DNA of 64,000 bases from Chryseobacterium fluminis (GCF_026314945.1 NZ_CP111121.1:3534001-3598000), one strand, 5' to 3'; counted from the first letter of the stretch, positions 8,830 through 19,186 are shown. Numbers and translations: made by a program. The notes: generated by a model from the sequence alone, not told the origin.

Positions 8830-11800
8830 ATGAAAAAATATATTTTATTAATAACGCTTTATTTTACAAATTTTCTTATTCATAGAGTAAATGCACAAGA
8901 AAATATTGAAATTTTACCGGCAAATATAAATTTTAAATCTCCACAAGCTTCTGAAATGGGGAGATATGGAAATATTGGAAATAAACTAGCGGTTGGAGAG
9001 CTCGATTTGAACATCCCATTAATTTCTTTAAATACAAAGTATTCAAAAGCAATAGATGTTTATTTAACTTATAATTCTAATGGGTTCATGCCATTCAAGG
9101 CACCAGGTATAGTCGGGATGAACTGGAATCTATTTCAAGGAGGGGTAGTAAATAGAAAAGTAAATGCAATTGTTGATGAGTATATCTCAGACAGTCCCGG
9201 AACAAAATTTAGTGGCTTTTTAACAGGAGTAAGAACAGATCCGAAAAACAAGTATTGCTTCTATGATTTTAGCTGTTTAAATATCGGAGGATTAAACTTT
9301 GGTATTGGGTCCAATAATTCTGGAAGATACGAAGGCGAACCTGATTTATTTACCTTTAATTTTATGGGATATTCTGGTGAATTTATGATTGGGAATGATG
9401 GAAACCCCGTTGTAAAAAGTTCTGCTGGAAATCTAAAAGTTGACGTATCAGGAATTGTATCATATTCGACCTTACAAAGATACAAAAACAAGCCCGCATC
9501 TGTGATTGTTTTTACCGATGATAGAGGAATTAGATACTATTTCGGAGAATCAATTGATGCAATTGAATTCACTACTAACCTTTCAGATGTATTCCATTCA
9601 TTAAGTTCTACACCAAGTGTTAACAACTCCTGGTACTTGACAAGAGTTGTGTTTCCAAACAATGAAGTGATAAATTTTTCCTACGATAAACTAAATCTTA
9701 AAAAAAGTAGCGGACTGGATTATTCAACTGATCAGGAAATAGAAAGAGATGCTTCCAATAACTATTATAACCGGAGATTTTTAAGGTCTTACTATTTTAC
9801 GGAGTTCAGTGGTGTACATTCTAGTACGGTTAATTGCGGAAGTAACTATGGATGTTTGTATGGGTATAACTCAGCAAATGGTTATAATACGACTAATCAA
9901 ATACAAAAAAAAGCTTATATAAAAGAGATCGCATATAATGACCAGAAAATTACCTTTACTTATTCGGATAGGGGATATAAATTCTATGAAGTAGACGCAC
10001 TGAAAAATGGTAATGAAATTGTTATTGATAATATTGTTTTAACTAACAATACAAGGCAAATTAAAAAGATACAATTCAATTATCAAAATAAGGGAGGAAG
10101 CCATCCTAGAACATTTCTGACAGGTTTGAGCATAAATAACATAGAGAATTATGCTTTTGATTATTATAAAACCGATAATCTGCCAAGTCCTCATACTTAT
10201 GGAACTGATCATTGGGGCTATTGGAATGGTACAGCTCCTTTACAACCAATATATCCTGCTCACAGCATTGACATTAATACTGGCGAATATCAGATTGTTG
10301 GTACAGAAAAAGATTCAAATCCTAACTTAGCCGATGTATCGTTATTGAAAACAATCTCATATCCCACAAAGGGCTCAACTGAATTTATTTTTGAGCCTCA
10401 TCAATATTCGAAAAGAATTGAGCGAAACCTGCAAACCAATTTCCTTCAGGGTCTTTATAATAAATCAGGTATTGTTGGAGGTGCACGAGTAAAGCAAATA
10501 ATTAATAAAGATTCTAATGGTAATATCCTGTATGAAAAAAATTACAAATACACTGTTGATTATAACTCTGATGTTTCAAGTGGAATATTAAATAATTGGC
10601 CAAGATACGTTTATGCTTATAAGGAATATCTGAGCGGCACCCAATATAATACACTGACACATTGGGTTTCATCTAATTTGATTCCTGCCAGCCTTGAGAA
10701 TGCCAATATTTATTATAAAAAAGTGTATGAAATTATAAACGGGAAAGGTTATAAAGAATCATATTTTTCTAATTTTGAAGATACTTCTGATGATTACTCA
10801 AATTTGGGAATGTATCGAATTGTGTTGGGATCAGGAACTGAAGCTACTGCCCAATATCAATTTAGACCCTATAATTTAGTCAAGAACCTGCATGGAATAT
10901 ATCCAAACTCTAAAAATAATTTCAGAGGAAATCTTCTATCAGAAAAATATTTTAATAATAACGGACTACTACTTAAAGAAATTCAGAACGTCTTTAATAA
11001 TGAAATTGATAACAGTATAAATTCAAAATATGTTGTTGTTAATCATGAAACATGTTTGTTCTACGCCCAGAATTATAAATATTTTTTTAATTCTCCACAA
11101 ATAAAAAAAACAATAATAACTGATTTCTATAATACTGGCAGTACCAGTACTTATACCGAACAAAATTATGAAGAAATTCTTCAAAATAATTTATTATCAA
11201 AAAAAACGGTTTCAGCTGAAAATGTAAGTCTTCTGACCGAATATAGGTATGCAAATGATTCAGGAAATCAGTTAATGATTTCTAAAAACATGATTGGCAT
11301 CCCATTAGAAACCACCACGACTCAAACCAGGGGTACCACCACCAGAACTTTATCTAAAACGGAAACAATTTATCCCCTTAATCAAACAGAAGCCAATGCA
11401 AAAACCTCAGGGCTGGTATTGCCATTATCCTTAAAATCTTTTGACCTTCAAAATCCGGCGTCTGCGACCACAGAAGTCATCTATGATCAGTACGATTCCA
11501 CAGGGAATATCCTTCAATATACTACTAAAGACGGTATTTCCACTACCATCATCTGGGGTTACAACCAAACCCAGCCCATTGCCAGGATTGAAGGAGCAAC
11601 CTATACACAGGTTCAGAGCTTAGCATCCGGTATTGTCACAGCCTCTGATACCGATGCTTCTGCAGCACCGAATAATGATGAGACAAGCTTATTGCAGGCA
11701 TTAGATGCTTTTAGAAACAATTCTGCACTATCAAGCTATCAGATCACTACCTATACCTACGATCCTTTGATCGGAGTAAGAAGCATCACGCCACCCTCAG

Positions 11801-11910
11801 GGATCCGTGAAGTATATCTGTATGATACCGCGAATAGGTTAAAGGAAATCAGGCAGGACTCCCAAACCGGTAAAGTCTTGAAAGAATTCAAATACAATTA
11901 TAAAAACTAA
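8830..11910 (+). CDS. RHS/YD-repeat protein, N-terminal shell component
   Basis: A 1026-residue exported protein (signal peptide ending at VNAQ). The N-terminal third (ASEMGRYGNIG, VGELDLNIPLISL, GMNWNLFQGGVVNRKV) is the start of Bacteroidota RHS-like shells. The C-terminal third has YD-type repeats (YDQYDSTGNILQYTTKDG, TTIIWGYNQTQPIARIEG, REVYLYDTANRLKEIRQD). There is no C-terminal hypervariable tip: the protein ends after a YD repeat, and six bases later the next RHS gene begins. A two-polypeptide cage analogous to TcB-TcC is an inference. Base composition is more AT-rich than in the gene before it. Confidence 0.85.
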   Translation: MKKYILLITLYFTNFLIHRVNAQENIEILPANINFKSPQASEMGRYGNIGNKLAVGELDLNIPLISLNTKYSKAIDVYLTYNSNGFMPFKAPGIVGMNWNLFQGGVVNRKVNAIVDEYISDSPGTKFSGFLTGVRTDPKNKYCFYDFSCLNIGGLNFGIGSNNSGRYEGEPDLFTFNFMGYSGEFMIGNDGNPVVKSSAGNLKVDVSGIVSYSTLQRYKNKPASVIVFTDDRGIRYYFGESIDAIEFTTNLSDVFHSLSSTPSVNNSWYLTRVVFPNNEVINFSYDKLNLKKSSGLDYSTDQEIERDASNNYYNRRFLRSYYFTEFSGVHSSTVNCGSNYGCLYGYNSANGYNTTNQIQKKAYIKEIAYNDQKITFTYSDRGYKFYEVDALKNGNEIVIDNIVLTNNTRQIKKIQFNYQNKGGSHPRTFLTGLSINNIENYAFDYYKTDNLPSPHTYGTDHWGYWNGTAPLQPIYPAHSIDINTGEYQIVGTEKDSNPNLADVSLLKTISYPTKGSTEFIFEPHQYSKRIERNLQTNFLQGLYNKSGIVGGARVKQIINKDSNGNILYEKNYKYTVDYNSDVSSGILNNWPRYVYAYKEYLSGTQYNTLTHWVSSNLIPASLENANIYYKKVYEIINGKGYKESYFSNFEDTSDDYSNLGMYRIVLGSGTEATAQYQFRPYNLVKNLHGIYPNSKNNFRGNLLSEKYFNNNGLLLKEIQNVFNNEIDNSINSKYVVVNHETCLFYAQNYKYFFNSPQIKKTIITDFYNTGSTSTYTEQNYEEILQNNLLSKKTVSAENVSLLTEYRYANDSGNQLMISKNMIGIPLETTTTQTRGTTTRTLSKTETIYPLNQTEANAKTSGLVLPLSLKSFDLQNPASATTEVIYDQYDSTGNILQYTTKDGISTTIIWGYNQTQPIARIEGATYTQVQSLASGIVTASDTDASAAPNNDETSLLQALDAFRNNSALSSYQITTYTYDPLIGVRSITPPSGIREVYLYDTANRLKEIRQDSQTGKVLKEFKYNYKN

Positions 11911-11916
11911 AACACG

Positions 11917-14900
11917 ATGAAAAAAATATTAATCCCGATAGGAACACTGCTTCTATCCAACATAACGTACGGTCAGTTATCTCCGACAGAAAACTATGTA
12001 TACAGCAAAACGTATTTAGATTACAACGGAAATACTCCCACCAAAACCTCAGAAACCGTCCAGTATTTCGATGGCCTGGGACGGCCAAAACAGATCGTGA
12101 ATGTCAAAGCTTCGCCACTGGGAAAAGATGTGGTGACCCATATTGAATATGACGGATTTGGAAGGCAGACCAAAGATTATCTTCCCATCCCACAATCCCA
12201 AACCTTAAACGGGGCTATTTTCCCGACGCCACTTGCCAATGCTTCTGCGTCTTACGGCTCAGAAAAGATCTATGCGGAGAAGATTTTGGAAAACTCTCCG
12301 TTAGACCGTATTCAGCAGCAGATCCAGGTGGGAACGGACTGGAGCAACAAGCCGGTGAAATTCGATTATGATGCCAATGCAGTAGCCGATGAAGTGTTTC
12401 AATATACCACCACAACCACCTGGGAAAATAATGCCACCAGATCCACGATCAGTTATACCGGAAATTACGGAGCCAACCAGCTGTATAAAAATACGGTCAC
12501 CGATGAAGACGGAAACAAAACCATTGAATTTAAAAACGGTCAGGGCCAGGTCGTTTTAGTCAGAAAAATCAACGGAACCGAAAAAGTGGATACCTATTAT
12601 GTATACAATGAGTATAATCAGCTGGCATTTGTGATCCCTCCGAAAGCAGCCGTCGCTACAGACCTCAACACTGTGATGGATGATCTCTGTTATCAGTACC
12701 GGTACGACGGCAGGGCAAGACTCGTGGAAAAGAAAGTCCCGGGAAAAGGCTGGGAACACCTGGTGTATGATAAAGCGGACCGCCTGATTTTTACGCAGGA
12801 TGCTGTAATGCGTGCTGCCGGAAAGTGGCTTTTTACCAAGTATGACTCGTTTGGAAGACCCATTATTACAGGACGTGTTTCGGGAACCGACCGAAACGAT
12901 ATGCAGAATGTCATTGGGAATAATCTTATTCTGACCGAGCGCAGAGATGCAGCTGGCTTTACAAAAAACGGGATGCAGATCTACTATTCCAATGACAGTT
13001 TCCCGTATTTTGATACAGCACTCACGGTTACTTACTATGATACGTATCCCGCCGGTTCACCCGCTGTCACCAATGTGTTCTCACAGGAGTTTCTGACTGA
13101 TAACCATTCCAATACCGTATCCACGAAAGGATTACCGGTAGCCAACTACGTTAAAAATATTGAAGACGACAGCTGGACCAAAATCTACACCTGGTATGAT
13201 ACCAAAGGAAGAAGTATAGGCTCAAGGAGTGAGAATCATCTGGGAGGCTATACGGTGGTAAATAATAAGCTTGATTTTGCAGGCGCTGTCCTTCAGACCT
13301 ACACCTACCATGCAAGAAAAGCGGACGAAGCAGGAGTTACCGTCAGGGAACGATTTGTTTATGACAACCTGAACAGGCTGAAACAGCATTATCATCAGGT
13401 AGACAGTAACCCCGAGGAATTATTGGCAGACCATACCTATAATGAGCTTTCCCAGCTGACTAATAAAAAAGTAGGAAACAACTTACAAAGTATTGATTAT
13501 GCGTATAATATCCGTGGATGGCTGACTGATATCAACAAAAATCAAATGACGGTGCCCGATTTAGGGGGTAAGTTGTTTTCCTATAAAATTAAATACACGG
13601 GCAGAGACGGAATAGAAAATCCCGGCACAGCACAGTTTGCAGGAAAAAATGTGCTTCCAAGATATAACGGGAATATTGCGGAAGTAGATTGGAGGTCTGT
13701 TGAAACACCAGGTGTAAATCCTTCTTTAACACCAAAGAGATATGGCTATGCGTATGATAAGCTCAACAGATTAACGGCCGGATATTACCAAAATCCTGAC
13801 AATGCCTACAGCGCTGAAAATACAGAATCCCTGGAGTATGACCCGAATGGAAATATAACCCGGCTCTACAGGACATCGGTCATCGAAAATACGAATAGCC
13901 TGACGCCTACTACCATTGATAATCTGTCTTACACCTACCAGGGAAACAGAGCCACGACCATCAATGATAATGCGCATAACCCTAGTGGCTATGAAGGGGG
14001 CGGACGGACCATCACCTACGATTTGAATGGCAATATGAAAAGCATGCCAGATAAATATATCTCAAATATCGATTACAATTTTTTGAATCTTCCCAGTAAA
14101 ATACATCGCGGAATCACGTTGGAGTATAAATATAGCGCCAATGGGGTTAAGCTTCAAAAGATAAACCCCAGAATTGAATGTGGAATTATGGATTGTTATA
14201 CGGTATCGGATGTTACAGATTACCTGGACGGGTTCCAGTATTTTACCAGCACAACGAATCGTAATAACGGTGGAAGTTCTGAACTGCTTTCGTTATCATC
14301 AGCATCTTCCCGGGCAATGGAGATACAGGCATTTTCGCCTGAAGCAAAGAAGCTTCCTGTTCCATCATCCATCGGTCTGCAGTTTTTTCCGACAGCAGAG
14401 GGTTTTTATGATTACCAGAAAAAACAGTATATTTATCAGTATAAAGACCATCTTGGAAACGCGAGAATAAGTTTTACCAGAAACAGCCAGTCGCAGGCTA
14501 TAGAAATCACCGATGCCAATGATTATTATCCTTTCGGGATGAATCTTCTGAAAACGGGTAGTGCAATGTTTGGGCAGAGTTCGTACAGGAATTATAAATA
14601 CAATGGTAAGGAGCTACAAGAAACCGGAATGTATGATTATGGGGCAAGGTTCTATATGCCGGATATTGGACGATGGGGAGTACATGATCCATTAAGTGAT
14701 GCTACTTTTCAACCATATAGTTATACAAATAACAACCCTATTTTTTATACCGACCCAACTGGAATGATTTCTTATCCAACTAACAATAATTACATTGCAA
14801 GTACTGATGTTGTTAGAAATTCCAATGGAGCCTATACTGTTGTAGGAGCCTATGATGATGGAGATACCAATATATATGTTGTTAACAACGAGAAAGAGAG

Positions 14901-15522
14901 AAAGAGAACAGGTGAAGTAATAGGAAAAACAATGCGTCCTTGCGATTTCTGTACGACAGATGATGAAACTGGTATTTATAAGTTTGATAAAAAAATATCT
15001 GGAGTAACCTTTAATTTAAATAACCTTACTGTTTCTGGAACTGCAAAAGATAAAAGTGGAAGAAGCGCGGAGTTAGAAGATTTAGATGCTGTAGGTCTTT
15101 TGCAATGGATTAAACAGTATTATATGGATACCATTAATGAAGATATGCCAGGAACACCATATGGCTGGCTTCAGGTATTAAGAGAATTATCGGCTAATGG
15201 TTCTATCTTGGATGTGAAAGTAAGTATGGGGTTATCTCCTTATACAGCAATCGGAAATGGTAAAAATGCCAAAGGAAAACCAATAATTACAACGCTTAGA
15301 GCAATGGGAAATATGGGATTTGGTGCAAATATGCTTTTAGCAAAACCTCCAATTGTAGGAAAGAATTTTTGGTATGGAGCTATTATGAATCAGGCAGGGC
15401 AATATAATCAGTCTCAAAATGGAGGCAACGGTTACAATAAATATTTTCCTTATTTTGGAGAACATTCTTATTCCGGAGGATATATCTATTTTGGTTATTT
15501 CAGACAATTTTATAAAAAATGA
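11917..15522 (+). CDS. RHS repeat-associated core protein with C-terminal toxin-like tip (CT1)
   Basis: The 1201-residue protein has a signal peptide (ending TYGQ), an N-terminal DUF6443-like domain (YVYSKTYLD, VQYFDGLGRPKQ, YDGFGRQTKDYLP), many YD repeats, and the RHS core hallmark ELQETGMYDYGARFYMPD followed by GRW and DPLS (about 903-930), ending DPTGM near residue 950. The final 250 residues are an AT-rich variable tip with no recognised family, carrying YNQSQN and FGEHSYSGGYIYFG near the end. The same tip fold recurs in the truncated RHS at 16216-18195. By family knowledge the shell encloses or delivers the tip, a toxin. The stop overlaps the start of the next gene (ATGA), the usual toxin-immunity coupling. 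Confidence 0.88.
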   Translation: MKKILIPIGTLLLSNITYGQLSPTENYVYSKTYLDYNGNTPTKTSETVQYFDGLGRPKQIVNVKASPLGKDVVTHIEYDGFGRQTKDYLPIPQSQTLNGAIFPTPLANASASYGSEKIYAEKILENSPLDRIQQQIQVGTDWSNKPVKFDYDANAVADEVFQYTTTTTWENNATRSTISYTGNYGANQLYKNTVTDEDGNKTIEFKNGQGQVVLVRKINGTEKVDTYYVYNEYNQLAFVIPPKAAVATDLNTVMDDLCYQYRYDGRARLVEKKVPGKGWEHLVYDKADRLIFTQDAVMRAAGKWLFTKYDSFGRPIITGRVSGTDRNDMQNVIGNNLILTERRDAAGFTKNGMQIYYSNDSFPYFDTALTVTYYDTYPAGSPAVTNVFSQEFLTDNHSNTVSTKGLPVANYVKNIEDDSWTKIYTWYDTKGRSIGSRSENHLGGYTVVNNKLDFAGAVLQTYTYHARKADEAGVTVRERFVYDNLNRLKQHYHQVDSNPEELLADHTYNELSQLTNKKVGNNLQSIDYAYNIRGWLTDINKNQMTVPDLGGKLFSYKIKYTGRDGIENPGTAQFAGKNVLPRYNGNIAEVDWRSVETPGVNPSLTPKRYGYAYDKLNRLTAGYYQNPDNAYSAENTESLEYDPNGNITRLYRTSVIENTNSLTPTTIDNLSYTYQGNRATTINDNAHNPSGYEGGGRTITYDLNGNMKSMPDKYISNIDYNFLNLPSKIHRGITLEYKYSANGVKLQKINPRIECGIMDCYTVSDVTDYLDGFQYFTSTTNRNNGGSSELLSLSSASSRAMEIQAFSPEAKKLPVPSSIGLQFFPTAEGFYDYQKKQYIYQYKDHLGNARISFTRNSQSQAIEITDANDYYPFGMNLLKTGSAMFGQSSYRNYKYNGKELQETGMYDYGARFYMPDIGRWGVHDPLSDATFQPYSYTNNNPIFYTDPTGMISYPTNNNYIASTDVVRNSNGAYTVVGAYDDGDTNIYVVNNEKERKRTGEVIGKTMRPCDFCTTDDETGIYKFDKKISGVTFNLNNLTVSGTAKDKSGRSAELEDLDAVGLLQWIKQYYMDTINEDMPGTPYGWLQVLRELSANGSILDVKVSMGLSPYTAIGNGKNAKGKPIITTLRAMGNMGFGANMLLAKPPIVGKNFWYGAIMNQAGQYNQSQNGGNGYNKYFPYFGEHSYSGGYIYFGYFRQFYKK

Positions 15523-15914
15523 AAAAGTATTTAATTTTATTTTTTAGTCTTGCACTGTTTGTAGGATGTAAAGACAAAGATGCAGACAAAAAAGATCGTC
15601 TTTACTTAAAAGAAATACCAGTGAAAGGAAAAACCATAGAATGGTTCTATTATTCATTAATTGGCAATACAACCGCTGATTTTGTATTACTTTATGACCC
15701 GGTAAACGATAAGAATGATACTATTATAAAATCTACAAACTTAAAAGACGTTAATCTTTCTGGCAATAATATTATCTTATTGTTTTATGGAAAGCCTGAA
15801 AAATATAGTGAACCAATAACTGTAAAAAGTAATATAGCAGGATTTAATATTAAAGTAGATACAACTGCAGTATTTACAGGATATAAACGTAGAGAATCTT
15901 ATCTAAAAAAGTAG
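15519..15914 (+). CDS. Small lipoprotein, candidate immunity protein for CT1
   Basis: The 131-residue protein begins MKKYLILFFSLALFVGCKDKD, a signal peptide with a lipobox (LFVGC, Cys17), so it is probably a periplasm-facing lipoprotein. The rest looks like a small beta sandwich. No family is recognised. Its ATG overlaps the TGA of the RHS toxin by four bases and it shares the toxin tip's AT-rich composition, the two classic signs of an immunity gene. It has weak likeness, mainly near the C-terminus (GFNIKVDTT compared with GIKVLKDT), to the lipoprotein after the second tip. Confidence 0.7.
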   Translation: MKKYLILFFSLALFVGCKDKDADKKDRLYLKEIPVKGKTIEWFYYSLIGNTTADFVLLYDPVNDKNDTIIKSTNLKDVNLSGNNIILLFYGKPEKYSEPITVKSNIAGFNIKVDTTAVFTGYKRRESYLKK

Positions 15915-16215
15915 ATAAAAACAACCCGATTACTATGACTTACACAAATAAAGATAAAAAATTAGGGTTTTCTAGGCATATAAACCCCCGCTGCGCAAAG
16001 TCCTCGACTGTGAGCAAATAAATAAAGAATAGGCCGTTTTCACAAGTTGTGAGACGGCCTCTTTTTTACATAATCGACTGCAATTTAATTGGTTTAACAA
16101 AAGCATACAGGAGAGCGAAGACGTGTGTCTGTCGTTTTCTTATAGTTTTTGTATATCTAAATTTTAGAGCCAATATTTTTATCCAGTAATATCGGTAGAT
16201 CCTACGAGATAATCC
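15915..16215 (+). other. Spacer between the full RHS unit and the first RHS orphan
   Basis: This stretch contains the second copy of the repeated terminator (16031-16067). No coding capacity was recognised on either strand, apart from an antisense open frame of 78 codons with no family likeness. The RHS-like sequence resumes only around 16216. Confidence 0.5.
16031..16067 (+). terminator. Terminator, second copy of a repeated element
   Basis: Stem AGGCCGT/ACGGCCT plus TCAC/GTGA and T6. It is the same core as at 6951-6986 with a single base difference (CACAAG for CACGAG). It ends the T9SS-RHS-immunity unit. Confidence 0.85.
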
Positions 16216-18195
16216 GCAGAGTCCGGGGATAGGCTGACCCAGATCAACGATCCGTCCAATTTGGGCAATGATCTGTTTGGTTATAAAATCAATTACAACC
16301 ATGTCGAAGGTTTGGAGAATCCGAATACCGATTTTATGGATCTGAAAGTAAAGCCGAAATACAATGGAAACATCGCTGAAGTATCCTGGAAAACCTTAAC
16401 AGAAGATAATGAGCCTTTAAAAAGGTACGGTTATGTGTATGACAATTTAAACCGTTTATCAGCTGGATTTTATCAGAAACAGGGTGCTGAGTCGGCGCGT
16501 GAATATTTTGAAAGACTGGAGTATGATCTGAATGGAAACATAAAAAGACTGCAAAGATCTGATGGACTGGTTTCAGGAAATACCGCTTTAATGATCGATA
16601 ATCTTAAGTATGATTATGCAGGCAACAGGCTCACAAAAGTAACGGAAGAACAGATTGGTAACAGCAGGGGCTATCCTTATTTGACCACGCACAATACAAT
16701 AGGATATGATGATAATGGAAATATGACCAGTCATTTAGACAAGGGAATTTCGGCAATCAAATATAATTACTTAAATTTACCAGAGCAGATTACCCAAATG
16801 ACCTTGACCTTGACCCAATTTATGGGACAGTCTAAAATAACCCGTTATACCTACCGGGCAGACGGAGTAAAAGTGAAAAAACTCTTTGGTGACATTGAAA
16901 CAGATTATCTGGATGGATTTCAATACAAGTCTACAACACCATCAGAGGAAAATGCAGGTTTGGTGACTGGTGGAATTATGGTTGAGCCTGCCCCAAATCA
17001 AACAGCAGTAATAAAATTAAGGATTATTCCTACTTCCGAAGGATATTATGATGCGCTTAACAAGCTCTATATTTATCATTATACAGACCATTTGGGAAAT
17101 GTAAGATTGAGTTATGCAGATACCAACAAAGATGGTTCGATTCAGCCACGGCAATATTTTCAGAGTCTGTGTGACAATATACCATGGGATCCGTGGAATC
17201 CCCCAAGCTGCATCAGTATCTGGAAACCGGGCGAGATTGTGGAAGTTAATAATTATTATCCGTTTGGTTTACTGCATCATTATACACTGACTACTCAGAA
17301 TGCGTACCAGTACAAGTACAACGGAAAGGAATTGCAGGAGACGGGGATGTATGATTATGGTGCAAGATTTTATATGCCTGATGTAGGCAGATGGTTTAGC
17401 CAAGACCCTTTGAGCGAAGAATATCGTAGATGGTCGCCATACAACTATACAATAAACAATCCAATTAGTTTTGTCGATCCTGATGGACGTGGAGTAGCAA
17501 GTACAGGTGTGAGGGACAACAAAGATGGGACTTACACGGTTGTAAATGCTAAAAATGATGGAAATATAGGAGTTTATATAACTGATGAGAAGGGTAATTA
17601 TGATATAAACTCAAGCCAAAAAGTTGCTGAAACCCATCTTCCAACTGAATTCATGCAGGCAAATAATATTACGGGTAAATTTGAAGGACATATAAATGCA
17701 ACCTTTAGCCTAAATCCAGAATACAATATGAAGATTAATGGAAAATCATATAAAAACTTAGATGGTAATGACATTAAAAATATTTATGTCAATTTGTTTA
17801 AAAAACTGACAAAGGGTATGGGCTGGTATGATACTCTTTCATATTTAAGAGATAATTCAGGAAATAGTAAGAAATTTGATATTAAAGCGAGTGTTGCTGG
17901 TTTCAGTCCAGAAAGTGTAGTTATGCTTGATGGAAAACTAACAACAATTAGAGGATTAGGTAATGAAATATTTGGAGCTAACATGAACGTAGCAGCAGAT
18001 AAATCTCCATTCCATCAAGACTTTTTTTATCATCGAGTAATGCCAAGAGTAGGGGCTTACAATCAATCTCAAAATAAAGGAGCTACAGGATATAATTCAG
18101 GTTGGCCATTCTATGGAGAACATACATTTTCAGGATCGTATATTTTTCATGGTTTTTATGGGAGATTCCCTTACAGAACCGATATAAAATATTAA
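16216..18195 (+). pseudogene. 5'-truncated RHS gene with orphan toxin-like tip (CT2)
   Basis: From about 16216 the sequence matches the late part of the RHS core (a degraded NIRGWLTQINDPSN, then LGNDLFGYKINYN). A frameshift and in-frame stops (for example TAA at 16210) cut it off, so there is no N-terminal shell and no signal peptide. The readable part from TTG 16261 is 644 residues: YD repeats, the hallmark ELQETGMYDYGARFYMPD, then FVDPDGR and a 234-residue tip (from about residue 411). The tip resembles CT1: NKDGTYTVVNA, RGLGNEIFGANM, GAYNQSQNKG, YGEHTFSGSYI. It may be silent unless rearranged onto a full shell by recombination within the conserved core. Confidence 0.8.
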
Positions 18196-18197
18196 AA

Positions 18198-18581
18198 ATG
18201 AGGATATTATTTTTAACAATTTTAATTTGCCTATATAGTTGTAAGAAAGAAAGGACAACTGAGCAAGAAAAAGAAAACAGAATTATTGTTAAAACTATTG
18301 ATAATGGAAATCTTAAGGCAACTTTTTTTCAAATAAGTACAATATCAGATATCACAAATTATGTTGCTATAGAAAAGAACAATAAAGAAGATATTATTTT
18401 TCATGGAAACTTCGGTTCTGTGATCGATATTTATTTTAAAGGAAAAGATACTCTGTATCTAAAATGCTATAAACCATCTTCTAATATAATATATAAATAT
18501 AAAGAGAATCTAAATGGGATAAAGGTTTTAAAAGATACTCTTATCACTGAAAAAGAATATAAAGAAAAAACTCGCAATTAA
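18198..18581 (+). CDS. Small lipoprotein, candidate immunity protein for CT2
   Basis: A 127-residue lipoprotein: MRILFLTILICLYSCKKE, lipobox Cys at residue 15. The start is ATG 18198, two bases after the RHS stop; an in-frame start about 96 bases upstream would overlap the RHS gene and remove the signal peptide from the N-terminus, so it is not used. The remainder is probably beta-rich with a basic C-terminus. No family is recognised. Position directly behind a tip homologous to CT1, and a lipoprotein form like the CT1 partner, suggest a matching immunity gene that stayed with its orphan toxin. Confidence 0.65.
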   Translation: MRILFLTILICLYSCKKERTTEQEKENRIIVKTIDNGNLKATFFQISTISDITNYVAIEKNNKEDIIFHGNFGSVIDIYFKGKDTLYLKCYKPSSNIIYKYKENLNGIKVLKDTLITEKEYKEKTRN

Positions 18582-18583
18582 TA

Positions 18584-19186
18584 ACAGAGCCACTTAGATT
18601 TATTGATCTAGATGGTAGACAGGTTGAGGATTGGAGAAACAAAAATGGACAATTAGTTTATGATCCTAAAGCAAATGGAGGGAAAGGAGCTTATGATAGA
18701 AATTTTGGAGATGGATTACGTAATTCTGGAGATGTTGGAAATAAACAATTTCAAACGTTAGTGAATTCTGAACATCCTATCACCGTTAGTTATAACATGG
18801 AATCTACAGTTAAAGATAGAGGAGGATACCAATTAAGGGTAACAGGAAATGCGATAGAAGGACGAAAGATCAATACTAAAACAAATGAAGTAGTGGATGT
18901 TATAATATCCGAATCCAATATCACAATAAACGTTGGAGTTATTTCAGAATTTGTTTCTGATGTTAGAAGTGGAAAGCAAGACGCAACAGAGAAAGGTGAA
19001 CAAATAATCAAAGAAAATACTAAACTTACTGCATTTGATATGGCAATAGCTGTTTTGGGCCATGAAATAGATCATTCGCAAAGTAAAAATCAAACAGATA
19101 AAGCGAATGGCAAAAATCCAGAAACAATACCAACTCAGAAAGCGGAACAAATTTTACATGATATTGCAAATAAAAAAAAACAATGA
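18584..19186 (+). pseudogene. Orphan RHS tip with HEIDH metallopeptidase motif (CT3)
   Basis: The frame opens right after the CT2 partner with EPLRFIDLDGRQVEDW, the end of an RHS core (usually NNPLRFIDPDGR), and continues as a tip to 19186 with no N-terminal shell. A GTG at 18761 could start a 141-residue product. Near the end is AVLGHEIDHSQSKN, a HExxH zinc-binding motif, so a metallopeptidase-type toxin is likely. The third metal ligand was not assigned. The stop overlaps the next ATG by four bases. It is a displaced toxin module rather than a free-standing gene. Confidence 0.7.
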
